A stretch of DNA of 64,000 nucleotides, taken from positions 61,501,858 to 61,565,857 of the forward strand of contig CP154954.1 in assembly GCA_039621445.1 (NCBI GenBank), read 5' to 3'. Source of the DNA: Euglena gracilis (taxonomy: Eukaryota; Euglenida; Euglenophyceae; Euglenales). Under the pieces are notes generated by a model. It saw nothing but the letters and a program-made list of their open reading frames with translations. It did no database searches and had not been told where the DNA came from. Below are positions 1 to 11,212 of the stretch, in pieces (the first letter of the stretch is position 1; every line of letters begins with the position of its first letter). Made by a program: the position numbers and the translations under genes.

Positions 1-560
1 TGCATGGTGGCCCCTTTTAACAAAAATTTCCAAACCTGTGGTGAAAATGTTAGTAGTCCCCCCGAAAATCATTTTTTTTCGTTGACCTGAAGAGTTTCCC
101 CCAATCTCGGCTGGTCAAGAAAATGGAGGGAGGGGGACATATGGGGACATCAGTTTGTATTCAAACAGCCAAGGTGAAAGTGGTTTGTGGGGTCCCAAAA
201 AACAATTAGCACCAAAGGAGCGCAAAGTGAAAAAATGGCTTCTTCACCCCCACCCCCAGGTTGCGAAGGGAGGTTTCCAAAGGGGTTCTACCCATGATTT
301 CGCTTTCTAGCTCAAGTTTTTGGAGTATTGGACTTCAAAAAAAGGCGTTAGCGTCTCGGCCCCTTCGGGGCCAGGGGGACAGAAAAAAGTACATTTTGGT
401 TGTGCCATGGAAAAAAATTCTCCTCGGCGCTTTGCGCCGTGTTCAAAAATTGTTGGAGGGAATCAATGCCCAGGCCAAAATGGCCCCTGGCCTGCGCAAT
501 GTTTCAGGTTCCTTTTGGAACAGCAAAAAATGTCAAATTCACAAATTGACATTACCTTAA

Positions 561-1408
561 AAAGTAACTCCATTTTAATGAGACATGACAGGGCCTTCAG
601 AAAACTGTACTTCCTGCTGCAGGACAAGGGTCGGGACCTCCTTCAAGCAACAACCTTGGACATTGTGTCCAGCATCCTGGAGTTGCACAGGCTGGCAAGT
701 GCTGAGGCCAGACACGCTTGGTTTGCAGTCACATAACTCCCTGGTCTCCACCATGTTTCTTTTCGGCCTCTGCTGAAGAATTTAAGATCCAGTTGGAACA
801 GAAATGTTCAGAAATATACAACCTTTTAGGATCCCTTACCCATCATGCAAAAATTGTGGGTCCACTGGACATTATGTCCACCAGTGAGTTGAGACTCGGA
901 ATCATTCTGTTGTTCAGACTTTTGGCTTGACACAGAGGAATTGACCTGGCCAGAACACAGAGATCTATCGCTGTGGTTGGTGAAAATTTTTCGTTTTGAT
1001 CCAGAGAAAGGGCTGGAAAGCTCCAAAGTGGGAACACCTTTTGAAAAGCGATTCCAACCCCCCTGATCCCCTTATCATGTCACGAGGGAATATGTGAAAC
1101 GTACATCCCCTTTGGACCTTTGGACTTTGGGGGGCTTTTCCTGGGAGTTTAGAAGGGAATAAACCACTCACATCCAATAACGTTAGCTCTTTGACGACAT
1201 ATCTCATGAAAAATTTGGGATCCGAGTTTCTCACTGGACTGCTCATTCTACAAGCGGGGCTGGAATTTTAATGTACAAAGGATTTGGGTTTTCAAGTGAA
1301 GAAGTTTGTGAACTTGTCCAATGGAAAACTTCCCAAGCTTTTTCAGCACACTATTTAAGGTTAGGTGCAGTGGAAAAGGTGGAAAAAGTGTTCACTACAG
1401 TAGGCTAA
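561..1408 (+). pseudogene. Decayed tyrosine recombinase of a DIRS-order retrotransposon
   Basis: Would catalyse circular-intermediate integration of the element. The clearest part is frame 1217-1408, where HSTSGAG (His codon 1244) matches the HxxR box of DIRS/Crypton recombinases (HSTRGAG) and AHYLR supplies the nucleophile Tyr (codon 1352); the frame stops at 1406-1408. Upstream, an LRLG...R...IDLAR-like stretch (about 886-960, another frame) matches the first Arg box, and a helix-rich segment at 585-730 fits the N-terminal domain. Frameshifts and stops separate these pieces, and the HxxR arginine is Ser, so this copy should be inactive. It converges tail-to-tail with the RT/RNase H reading frame on the other strand. 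Family assignment is strong from motif order; the N-terminal limit is uncertain. Confidence 0.75.
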
Positions 1409-2610
1409 GGTGAACCGGAGGGGTCCCTCGTACTCCCTCGAGGCAAACCGACTGAGACTTTTCATTGTGCTGATGGCTGCACGTAATTCTTTTACGTTGA
1501 TATGCAAAATGGAATTTTCTCTCCAAAACTCCTGGATAGTTTCTTTAATGAGAATGTCCAGCCCCCCCAAGGCATGGGTGCTGCTGTCTGAATGCAACTC
1601 CCTTGTAGCATTTTGGGGGAAAGTATCCCCTCCCAGGTGTCCAGCAGGTTTTTATCTCCCTCAATTGGGCTTTTATGTCCTTTGAAATTGCATGCTTTGA
1701 ATCCCATGAAGCTGCAGACTTGTTGACCAAAAATTTTGTTAGGGAGTCTGTGAAAGCACTTAAGAAGGGCAGGGCCATGAGGTTCCACCTGATTTGGCCC
1801 AAAATGGCAGCCATCTGCCTTTTCGACATGAAATCTTTTTTCACTATTCTCCCCAGCTCCTTTTTTATTGCTTTCGGAATCGGCAATTTTCCCTGTTGGA
1901 AATTTAACTGGAAGCCCAAGTGGTTTACAAGTTGTGTGGCTTCTGGGGTTGATTTTTTACATTTGCTTTGGACACTGAATCCAGGTCTTTGACAACCTTG
2001 TTCAGGTGTTTTTGCACAGAAATTTTGGTGGGGGCAACCAATATATATATATGTATGTATATATTATATATATATACATATATATATGTATATATGTATA
2101 TATACATATATATGTATATATACGTATATATATGTATATATATGTATATATGTATATATATGTATATATGTATATATACATGTATATACATATATATACA
2201 TATATGTATATATCTATATATATACATATATATATACATATATATATATGTATATATATATGTATATATATGTATATATATGTATATATGTATGTATGTA
2301 TGTATATAAAATGTAGTCCAGGTAAGCAAAAACCTGGATTCCTTTTTTCCTCCAACATTTTTCGAATGTCTTCATGACTGACATAAAAATTTGTGGCATC
2401 ACATTTAGGCCAAAACAGCCAGCTTGGAACTCCCAAGGTTGTCCCCACACCTGAGGTCTTAGAAAAGGTTTTAAGTTTGGGTTCACGGGAATATGAAAAT
2501 GTGTGTTTTTCAGGTCGATTTTGGCTGCCCATTGGCCTTTCTCCAAAACTGGGAAAACGTTTTGAATGTGATCTAATTTGAAGTATTTTACGGGGAATTT
2601 TTTGGTTAAT
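1361..2610 (-). pseudogene. DIRS-type reverse transcriptase / RNase H remnant
   Basis: Reading from about 2600 downwards, the minus strand encodes an RT palm: a [13 protein letters not shown] motif, then [10 protein letters not shown], then YLDYIL where the catalytic YLDD should be (second Asp replaced by Tyr). After a microsatellite the frame resumes with APTK...HLN...V and then a GFQL...GKL.IP thumb-like segment (about 1920-1850). RNase H follows with a (T)DSS..ALGG box near 1590 and HINVKELRAA near 1480, the usual DIRS order. Stops and frame changes at about 1590 and 1790 show decay. The RT catalytic change and the inserted repeat make it non-functional. Order and spacing match DIRS elements rather than LTR or LINE elements, as no integrase or endonuclease is seen. 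Confidence 0.85.
2039..2310. repeat. TATATG/TATACA microsatellite inside the RT frame
   Basis: About 270 bp of alternating TATATATG, TATATACA and GTAT units. It sits between the YLDD-like box and the next conserved RT block. Reading frames stay open through it on both strands only because the repeat lacks stops, so the long Tyr/Ile/His ORFs here are not proteins. Confidence 0.95.
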
Positions 2611-4250
2611 TTCCCTGCAGTCGCTTATGAACCTCTACTTCGTTTGCCTCCTCTCTTGATGTGAGATCAAGAACCAGGGAATTAGATTCCGGGTTCCTAA
2701 ATCCTGAATCCTCTTTTGTGGACCCCGATTTTTCGTGATCAAACAGGATTTTTTCTGCCTGGTTCAGGTCCAGGGTTGGCTCTGGTTTTTGGATGCGTGG
2801 AAAATTTGGGGGGTTGGCCAAAGGGGGTTGAATGCCATCTTTTTTAAGTTGGCAGGTTGCTGGGGGGCATTTTTCTGCCATCATTTTATACTTTCTTTGC
2901 AGTCTCTGGTGCAGGGGTGTGTCTCCCCATTTTTTCTCAGTGGAATTTTTTTCCCCAATCAATTTTCTGGGGTTTGGTGGGGGTTGTTGGACATTGCAAC
3001 TTTAGTGCCTTTGGGTATTGGGCATTCTGCAAGGGCTGCCGGGGGGTGTGTGCATGCTCTGCGCACAGGCTCTCTGATCCTCCACTTTGTCATTGGTGTT
3101 GTCAAATGACATGCCATAGGGGCCCCTTTTTGGGGCTCCCCCTTGCTTTGATTTGCCCCTGCCATGGGCATTGAAGAAGAAACTGGGGGGGGCTTCCCCC
3201 CTGTCCTGCACTGCCCCTTTTGGGGCATCCTCCTGGGACTGCAAATGGTGTAGTACATTGAAACCAGTTTTTGGGGGACAATTTTTCAGCTTCTTTGGTT
3301 TCCCCCCTTCTGACAATTGATGGCCCCAATGGCCTTGAAATTGTTGATCTTGGGCCTGATGATGGCACCAGCGGCCTTGATGAGAAGAATGCTGCCCCCA
3401 GTGGCCTTGATAGCATTTCTGGCTCCACTGGCTCTCTTGATGTTGAGTCCACTGGCCCTCTTGAAACTTTGACAGTCTCCATTGACTTGCCTTTGATCTG
3501 GGACGCCATGCCCATTGAAACCTTGGGGGGCTTCTGGGGGCCACTCCTTTACCCCCGAAAGGGTTTGGGGCTGGAAATCATGAGGGGTTCTTGGGGCCCC
3601 ACCCTTGACCCCTGGAGGGTGATGTGAATGAGAAAGAATGGGGGTGTTGTGATTGACCTTTTCTGCCCCTCCCATGGGCCGTGAGGCCTGGGCATAGATG
3701 ACCACCTTGTTCTTTGTTCCAGGGACTTTTGTAGATGTGGATGCATTCATGGCCGGTTGTGCCGTCATGGCCTGTGCGGTTTTGGCTGCCATAGCCCCCG
3801 CTTGGACACATTGTGTGTTTTGGATTGTTGGCCCCCATGGCCCTAGCGCAAAAGGCAGTATTGGCTTCTGCTCCCTCCGGGGTCTTCTGACCACTGTCTG
3901 CCGGGGTCCGTGGTTGTCACTTGGGCGGTTTTTTGGATTTTTGAAATTTCTGATTTGTAAAGGGCAGCCACGGCCGGTCCTCGTCGCAGGTTGTCCAGCG
4001 GCTTCGGCCGCTCCCTCTTGAAATTCTCCAGCGCTGTGCTTCTTTGAAATGGCATCTTTCATTGAACTTCTTTCAAAAGAACTCAACAATTTCTTCTGTT
4101 TTTTGGTCTGCACGAGCATGCCTTTCCGGATAATTGAGTTGAATTGCCTTCTTCTTCTTCTTCTTCCAATTGATAGGGTTTGCAGTTCCTTTCTTCTGGG
4201 TCGTCGAAGGGCAAATTTGGAGTCAGCCAACTCCGGCGAAAAAGGCACTT
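2606..4250 (-). pseudogene. Gag-like / N-terminal region of the DIRS element
   Basis: Two long minus-strand frames lie directly upstream of the RT: a charged 118-residue frame (2962-2606) and a 320-residue frame (4248-3286). The latter is basic near its start (KKLLSSFERSS), then Ala/Pro/Gly/Lys rich. Nothing resembles a known domain and I see no zinc knuckle. Position before RT on the same strand suggests the structural (gag-like) ORF1 of the element. It could instead be unrelated low-complexity sequence; the protein-like N-terminal third argues for real but decaying coding sequence. Confidence 0.45.
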
Positions 4251-4411
4251 AGCGGGACCTCCTGACCAAGCACACCATAGCAATCCACAAACCACCGCCG
4301 GCGAGCAAGGCATGGCTTCGCAAGGGATAATGGCGGAGCCCGAGGTGTCCTTTCTGGCTTGCGGGCTCGTTTCCCCCTTGGGGGGGGCGGGGGGTGAGCG
4401 TTTTTTGGGGC

Positions 4412-4660
4412 CCATCCCCTCATGTGCTTCGCCCTCATGGTCCCTTCCTCCCAGGTCATCCTTCGTTGGTGTGCCAGACCATGCGGGCTGCGGGCACTCT
4501 GGGGGTGGGGTGTTGAACTCCGGAAACAAACGCGCAGTAAGAAAGACCCCGCCAAAAAACAATCAAACATGCCGGAAAAAGAAGCAGGGCCCCACCCCCC
4601 TCTTGTGCTTCGCCCCCCATGGTCCGTTCCTCCCAGGTCATTCTTTCTGGAAGTGCCCAG
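4412..4660. repeat. Imperfect tandem duplication (about 185-bp period)
   Basis: The stretch with TGTGCTTCGCCC, CATGGTCC and TCCTCCCAGGTCAT occurs at 4420-4465 and again at 4600-4645. No coding potential is evident on either strand beyond the adjoining gag-like frame. Confidence 0.6.
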
Positions 4661-4854
4661 TGGATTGGTTGACTTCGGAAGTCAGGACTTCTCGTGGTTT
4701 GGAAGCAGTGGCGAAGGGTTGCTAGCTCATTCGCATCAGCGACTCCAGCCAACAAATATGTTCAATTTTTTTGAATTTTTCAAAAAAAAGATTGCGTCTC
4801 CTGTCTGGCTCAACGCTTTGCAGTTTTGGTAAGGGAGGTGTGCTGTGGGAGGTT

Positions 4855-5135
4855 GGATCGAGTTTGGTTGGACCGCGGCCGGCCGCGGTCGGCCGCGGAA
4901 AACAGCTGTGGTTGGGACCGCGGCCGACCGCGGCCGGCCGCGGTCTAACCACGACCAAAAATTTTCATGCGTGGTTGGACAGTCATTTGGCCGCGGCCGG
5001 CCGCGGTCGGCCGCGGTTCCAACCACAGCAGGTGTGCAATGCTCTTGGTTGGAAAGGATCTGGCCGCGGCCAGCCGCGGCCAAAAACATTTCCAACCACG
5101 AGGGGGTGTGGTTGGAAACGGGCTGGCCGCGGCTG
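4855..5135. repeat. Left arm: palindromic GGCCGCGG repeats
   Basis: Repeats of GGTTGGA..., then CCGCGGCCGGCCGCGGTCGG blocks, about every 60 bp (4875, 4917, 4990, 5062). Each block is self-complementary. The matching right arm lies at 8712-9106 in inverted orientation. Confidence 0.9.
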
Positions 5136-6031
5136 TATGTATGTATGTATGTATGTATGTATGTATGTATGTATGTATGTATGTATGTATGTATGTATGT
5201 ATGTATGTATGTATGTATGTATGTATGTATGTATGTATGTATGTATGTATGTATGTATGTATGTATGTATGTATGTATGTATGTATGTATGTATGTATGT
5301 ATGTATGTATGTATGTATGTATGTATGTATGTATGTATGTATGTATGTATGTATGTATGTATGTATGTATGTATGTATGTATGTGTGTGTATGAATGTAT
5401 GTATGTATGTATGTATGTATGTATGTATGTATGTATGTATGTATGTATGTATGTATGTATGTATGTATGTATGTATGTATGTATGTATGTATGTATGTAT
5501 GTATGTATGTATGTATGTATGTATGTATGTATGTATGTATGTATGTATGTATGTATGTATGTATGTATGTATGTACGTACGTACGCACGCACGTACGTAC
5601 GTACGTACGTACGTACGTACGTACGTACGTACGTACGTACGTACGTACGTACGTACGTACGTACGTATGTATGTATGTATGTATGTATGTACGTACGTAC
5701 GTACGTACGTACGTACGTACGTACGTACGTACGTAGGTAGGTAGGTAGGTAGGTAGGTAGGTAGGTAGGTAGGTAGGTAGGTAGGTAGGTAGGTAGGTAG
5801 GTAGGTAGGTAGGTAGGTATGTATGTATGTATGTATGTATGTATGTATGTATGTATGTATGTATGTATGTATGTATGTATGTATGTATGTATGTATGTAT
5901 GTATGTATGTATGTATGTATGTATGTATGTATGTATGTATGTATGTATGTATGTATGTATGTATGTATGTATGTATGTATGTATGTATGTATGTATGTAT
6001 GTATGTATGTATGTATGTATGTATGTATGTA

Positions 6032-6078
<47 letters not shown>

Positions 6079-6094
6079 ATGTATGTATGTATGT
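5133..6094. repeat. Long compound tetranucleotide microsatellite
   Basis: Nearly 1 kb of GTAT units with interruptions: GTAC blocks (about 5573-5666 and 5690-5735), a GTAG block (about 5735-5818), then GTAT again, a short GT run near 6034-6062 and final GTAT. All units differ at one position, so expansion with local point-mutation spread is likely. The 454-residue His/Thr/Tyr/Ile frame across it is an artefact. Confidence 0.98.
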
Positions 6095-6362
6095 ACTCAA
6101 TGAGCATCATACCTGTGTTTGCAAATGGGGAGGACACACGAACATGGTTCTTCCTGCCAAACACAACAGGGGTCAGATGGGGGGAAGGGGTGTGTGGGGG
6201 GCAAGGCAGTGGAGTGGGGTGCAGGGGGAGTGCCAGGGGAGGGGGGGTGAGGTGAGGAGGCGGGTGGGGGGGGGGGGCGATCATCACCATCGCGCCCCAA
6301 GAGATTGGTCAACCAACAAGCAGCAACACAAAAGCAAAGGCATTGGGCAACACAGTGATGAC

Positions 6363-8336
6363 TGCCAACCCCTTTTCGGGTGCAAGTCGACCTAACCCTA
6401 TCCCTTTCATTAACAAAATGAACCCGTTTTATTTGCCAACCCCTTTTCGGGTGCAAGTCGACCTAACCCTATCCCTTTCATTAACAAAATAAACCCCCTT
6501 TTTCTGCCAACCCCTTTTCGGGTGCAAGTCGACCTAACCCAATCCCTTTCATTAACAAAATGAACCCGTTTTATCTGCCAACCCCTTTTCAGGTGCAAGT
6601 CGACCTAACCCTATCCCTTTCATTAACAAAATGAACCCATTTTATCTGCCAACCCCTTTTCGGGTGCAAGTCGACCTAACCCTATCCCTTTCATTTACAA
6701 AATAAACCCCCTTTTTCTGCCAACCCCTTTTCGGGTGCAAGTCGACCTAACCCTATCCCTTTCATTAACAAAATAAACCCCCTTTTTCTGCCAACCCCTT
6801 TTTATATACCAACCACCTCTCGGGTGCAAGTCGACCTAACCCTATCCCTTTCATTACCAAAATAAACCCCCTTTCTCTGCCAACCCGTTCTCGGGTGCAA
6901 GTCGACCTAACCCTATCCCTTTCATTAACAAAATGAACCGGTTTTATCTGCCAACCCCTTTTCGGGTGCAAGTCGACCTAACCCTATCCCTTTCATTAAC
7001 AAAATAAACCCCCTTTATCTGCCAACCCGTTCTCGGGTGCAAGTCGACCTAACCCTATCCCTTTCATTAACAAAATAAACCCCTTTTATCTGCCAACCCC
7101 TTTTCGGGTGCAAGTCGACCTAACCCTATCCCTTTCATTAACAAAATAAACCCCCTTTATCTGCCAACCCGTTCTCGGGTGCAAGTCGACCTAACCCTAT
7201 CCCTTTCATTAACAAAATAAACCCCTTTTATCTGCCAACCCCTTTTCGGGTGCAAGTCGACCTAACCCTATCCCTTTCATTAACAAAATAAACCCCCTTT
7301 TTCTGCCAACCCCCTTTTATATGCCAACCCCTTTTCGGGTGCAAGTCGACCTAACCCTATCCCTTTCATTAACAAAATAAACCCCCTTTATCTGCCAACC
7401 CGTTCTCGGGTGCAAGTCGACCTAACCCTATCCCTTTCATTAACAAAATAAACCCCTTTTATCTGCCAACCCCTTTTCGGGTGCAAGTCGACCTAACCCT
7501 ATCCCTTTCATTAACAAAATAAACCCCCTTTATCTGCAAACCCGTTCTCGGGTGCAAGTCGACCTAACCCTATCCTTTTCATTGACAAAATAAACCCCTT
7601 TATCTGCCAGTCCCTTTTCGGGTGCAAGTCGACCTAACCCTATCCCTTTCATTAACAAAATGAACCCGTTTTATCTGCCAACCCCTTTTCGGGTGCAAGT
7701 CGACCTAACCCTATCCCTTTCATTTACAAAATAAACCCCCTTTTTCTGCCAACCCCTTTTTATATGCCAACCCCTTCTCGGGTGCACGTCGACCTAACCC
7801 TATCCCTTTCATTAACAAAATGAACCCGATTTATCTGCCAACCCCTTTTCGGGTGCAAATGGACCTAACCCTATCCCTTTCATTGAGAAAATAAACCCCC
7901 TTTTTCTGCCAATCCCTTTTCGGGTGCAAGTCGACCTAACCCTATCCCTTTCATTAACAAAATGAACCCGATTTATCTGCCAACCCCTTTTCGGGTGCAA
8001 GTCGACCTAACCCTATCCCTTTCATTAACAAAATGAACCCGTTTTATCTGCCAACCCCTTTTCGGGTGCAAGTCGACCTAACCCCATTCCTTTCATTAAC
8101 AAAATGAACCCGTTTTATCTGCCAACCCCTTTTCAGGTGCACGTCGACCTAACCCTATCCCTTTCATTAACAAAATAAACCCCCTTTTTCTGCCAACCCC
8201 TTTTTATATGCCAACCCCTTCTCGGGTGCAAGTCGACCTAACCCTATCCCTTTCATTAACAAAATGAACCCGTTTTATCTGCCAACCCCTTCTCGGGTGC
8301 AAGTCGACCTAACCCTATCCCTTTCATTAACAAAAT
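6363..8336. repeat. 71-bp tandem satellite
   Basis: About 28 head-to-tail units of 71 bp, each with TTTTCGGGTGCAAGTCGACC followed by TAACCCTATCCCTTTCATTA and an AACAAAAT(A/G)AACCC segment. SalI-like GTCGAC spacing at 6387 and 6458 sets the period. Some units carry an extra TTTATATGCCAACCCC insertion (for example near 7315, 7762, 8203). CCTAACCCTA resembles telomeric sequence. No CRISPR-like unique spacers are present. Confidence 0.97.
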
Positions 8337-8476
8337 CTTTTTGGCCACAATGAAACACCGTCGGGTTCTTTTGCAGAAACACCAAAAATAAAAGATTGAA
8401 AAGAGAAATGAAAAAAAAATGAATCATAAATATAAAAACTAAAATAAAAATAAAAAAGGTCACGTGGAATGATGTG

Positions 8477-8700
8477 ACATGTGGGGGGTGTGGGGTGTGG
8501 GGTGTGGGGGGGGGGGGGGTGTGGGGGGTGTGGGGGTGTGGGGGGGTGTGGGGGGTGTGGGGGGTGTGGGGGGGGGGGGGGGGTGGGGGGTGTTGTGGGG
8601 GGTGGGTGTGGGGGGTGTGTGGGGGGGGGGGTGGTGGGGGGTGTGGGGGGTGTTGGAGGGGTGGGGGGGGGGTGTGGGGGGGTGTTTGGTGTGTTGTGGA
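8477..8700. repeat. GGGTGTG-type G/T-rich block
   Basis: About 220 bp of GGGGTGTGGGG units on the plus strand, with strong G-quadruplex potential. It lies between the AT-rich end of the satellite and the right palindromic arm. Confidence 0.95.
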
Positions 8701-8711
8701 ATGATAGTGGA

Positions 8712-9106
8712 TGGTCGGTGCTGGTTGGAACTGCGGTCGGCCGCGGCTGACCGCGGCCGAACGCGGCTGACCGCGGTCGGCCGCGGTCAGCCGCAAGAGG
8801 CCGATGCCATTCCAACCAGACCTTTGAAAATTTTTGGTTGGTTGGAAATGGGCCGGCCGCCGCCGACCGCGTCCCTCACACATTGCAACCAGACACTGGC
8901 TCGGTTGGAAATGTTGTCGACCGCGGCCGGCCGCGGTCGGCCGCGGCTAGCTAACTTTCCAACCATCTGAAGAAAAAAAGTGGCTTGGTTGGAACCCCAA
9001 TTGGCCGCGGCCAGCCGCGGTCGGCCGCCAAACAGCCGTGGTTGGGGCCGCGGCCGGCCGCGGCCGGCCGCGGCCGCCAACCAAACTCGATCCAACCTCC
9101 CACAGC
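8712..9106. repeat. Right arm: palindromic GGCCGCGG repeats
   Basis: CCGCGGTCGGCCGCGG blocks alternate with TTGGTTGGAA. The arm ends in the reverse complement of the left terminus (CCAACCAAACTCGATCCAAC). Confidence 0.9.
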
Positions 9107-9125
9107 AACCCCCCCGTTTTGGTAA

Positions 9126-10230
9126 CCCATTTGAGCTTGGATGATCAATGAATTTTTACAGAAATGTGGTGATGGGCTGGTTAAGGGGGGGGGGGGGCGA
9201 CAATCAGCCTTTTGGGAGGGGGGGATGGTTCGGGGGGGGGGGGGAGGAGTTGGGGGAGCTGTGACATATGGAATACAAACAACGTCAGTTATGCAACGCG
9301 AACTGCCACGGGGGTGTGTTCCCTGCTGAGCGCGCTGTCGTCAGAGTACGTCAAGGAGGACGCCTCTAGCGAGGTGGAGGGGGCGGAGGAAATGCCTGTG
9401 TGGCGACAGAAATGGGCAATTGGCACAACCCTGTCGGGGAGCGGGGGTGTTCTTAAAGGCCTGGGGGGGGGGGTCGGATGGATGGTTGGGAAAAGGAACC
9501 TTGTCAGCTGGGCCCAAGTGGCAAAACCCGACAGAAAATGCCAAATCCAGCTGAGTTGGAATTTTTCAGCCAAAGCTCTGACGCAAAAATCCCCATAAAA
9601 CCATCAAAACATAAACTTTAGACTTTTTTGAGTCCATTTTTCAAAATTTTTAGGTGATTCGCACCAATATTTTCTTTTTACTCAGCCTGGCTGTGTCGGG
9701 CTGCATACTTTATTTCAACGGACTTCTCCCCCCCCGGGGGGGTCGGCAGCCTGGCTGGGAGCTGCTGGCTGGAAAACTAGCTGGCTGGACCCTGGGGATG
9801 CAATCTGGACAAAAATGACGGGAAAAATGATGGGAAACCACCCAATTTCCCCCATCATTCTTTTTCCCATCATTCTTTTTTACCCGCACCCTTTCACACA
9901 CAAAAAGATGAGGCATGGCATGTGGTCAATTTTTTTAAAGAAAAATCACAAAAAAGAAGGCATTTTGGCACTTTGAAACTTTGAGTTGCCCTTTCTGCTG
10001 AAAATCTTTCCTCACAAGTGCGAAAAAAGCACCACTTCTCTGAAAACTTTTCTCATCTTTAAAGTTTCTGAATCGAAAATTTCCCATCAATTTTTTTCCC
10101 GCCAATTTTTTCCCATCGTTTTTATTTCCCATCATATTTGTCAGGACTGCAGGGTCACCTTTGGCCTGCCGGGGAAACATTTGAGCGGAGAGAGACAGAC
10201 AGAGCGGCCCTGCCTTCCGTTGTCCTACCC
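9126..10230. other. Repeat-rich interval without a secure gene
   Basis: Poly-G runs near 9185 and 9230, then a dispersed repeat at about 9520-9790 with TCCAGCTGAGTTGG and CAGCCTGGCTGGGAGCTGCT. The same blocks occur inside the MITE at 63341-63826. A short GC-rich stretch at 9290-9425 is open on both strands (plus frame with VKEDASSEVEGAEEM; minus frame with TSLEASSLTYSDDSA). It may be an exon, but the strand cannot be decided. Confidence 0.5.
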
Positions 10231-10405
10231 ACTCACATGTGGACCCAATCGATTTGTCCCCTTCCTGGCTGCCCTGCAGCGGCGTGCATGCTGTACTGGG
10301 GGACGGCGGCAGCGTGGCTGACCGTCACAGCTGGGCTGGGGCCCGGGGTCGCGGGGTGGCCGGTGTCGGCCACCCCTCGGCTCCCCGTCGTCCACAGCGC
10401 GGCAG
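10230..10405 (-). CDS. Possible exon, GC-rich, unidentified
   Basis: A GC-rich island in AT-rich surroundings. On the minus strand it ends in a strong donor, CACAT|GTGAGT near 10237, after an open frame ending GQIDWVH. The plus strand also carries an open hydrophobic frame (AACMLYWGTAAAWLTV). The donor favours the minus strand, like the other exons nearby. No domain recognised. Confidence 0.25.
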
Positions 10406-10811
10406 GAGGTGGGGCGGTGGGAAGTCTCGGTTGGGGGACAGGGGCGGGCGAACCGTCCCCAGCCCATGGCGAAAATGCCATACCAGCCCCCTCTGGTCAT
10501 ATCGACCCACCATGCTATGTATGCTTGAGTGGCTAATTGAAAACATCAAATGCATCAAAGAAACAAACGCAGAAAATGATTTATTGGAAAAATGGTAACA
10601 CTGTCCCTCGGGAATCCTCTAATAGAGGAACATCGTTTGGTAGGTTCCACCAATAAAAAGTGACATAAATAAGTTTTTTTTTTACCATTCTGCATTGGGA
10701 TTCACGGGAACGAGTAATGAGCCTCCTGCTTGATGCTGAATAATTTGATTCACAATTAACGGGATAAGTTTCGGGGGTCCATTGGACAAATGTCTCCCCA
10801 AAACTTATAAA

Positions 10812-11212
10812 AAGCGTTAACCCCCCCCCCAAATAATAAACCCCCCCGGTTTATTATTTGGACACCCGAAGTCGGGGTCCAGGGGGGTTTATTATTTGGG
10901 GGGGGGGTTATTATTTGGGCAAAAATTTCGAAGTCAAAATTAGACCCGAAAACCCCTCCACAGACTCCAATGGTCACTTTTTTGGCATTTTTGGGCTTTT
11001 TTTTGAAAACTGGGTGCTTTTTTGGCATATTTTCTGCACCAATTTGATCCATTTATGTGATTTTTTGCAACGTTTCTGCTAATTTTTGGCTCTTTTTTTT
11101 CTTTGCCCTCACACCTGCCAGAGGGGGGGGTTTATTATTTGGGCGGCCGAAGTCGGTCCTCAGGGGGGGGTTTATTATTTGGGGGGGTTTATTATTTGGG
11201 GGGGGGTTTACT
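10812..11212. repeat. Dispersed element with GTTTATTATTTGGG inverted ends
   Basis: Begins TTAACCCCCCCCCC followed by AAATAATAAACCCC and ends with GTTTATTATTTGGGGGGG and TTTAC. Both ends therefore carry the same AATAATAAACCC motif in inverted orientation, doubled at each side. Internal sequence is low complexity. Probably a small non-autonomous DNA element; no clean target duplication seen. Confidence 0.5.

Larger units (their letters stand above)
4833..9115. mobile_element. 4.3-kb foldback-type element with 10-bp target duplication
   Basis: GTTTTGGTAA occurs directly outside both ends (4823-4832 and 9116-9125). The ends are inverted: GCTGTGGGAGGTTGGATCGA and the following GTTTGGTTGG read inward from the left (about 4842-4871) and recur as reverse complement at the right (about 9077-9106). 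Both arms continue with CCGCGGCCGGCCGCGG-type palindromic repeats. Inside are a tetranucleotide microsatellite, a 71-bp satellite and a G/T-rich block, but no recognisable transposase. The long repetitive inverted arms resemble Foldback/Galileo-like DNA elements. The 9-10 bp duplication fits Mutator-like or related superfamilies (inference). Confidence 0.8.

Noticed and set aside
1-560. Host gene in the first 560 bases
   Set aside because: The short plus-strand frames here show no conserved motif; they may be flanking or terminal DNA of the DIRS element.
4736-6100. Open frame of 454 codons with His/Thr/Tyr/Ile repeats
   Set aside because: It is only the reading of the GTAT/GTAC microsatellite, which lacks stop codons; similar frames exist on both strands.
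6363-8336. Possible CRISPR array
   Set aside because: The 71-bp units are contiguous copies without unique spacers, in eukaryotic sequence, and no cas genes are present.
8474-8970. Gly/Trp/Val-rich frames of 76-163 codons
   Set aside because: They translate the GGGTGTG simple repeat and the palindromic arm in several frames at once.
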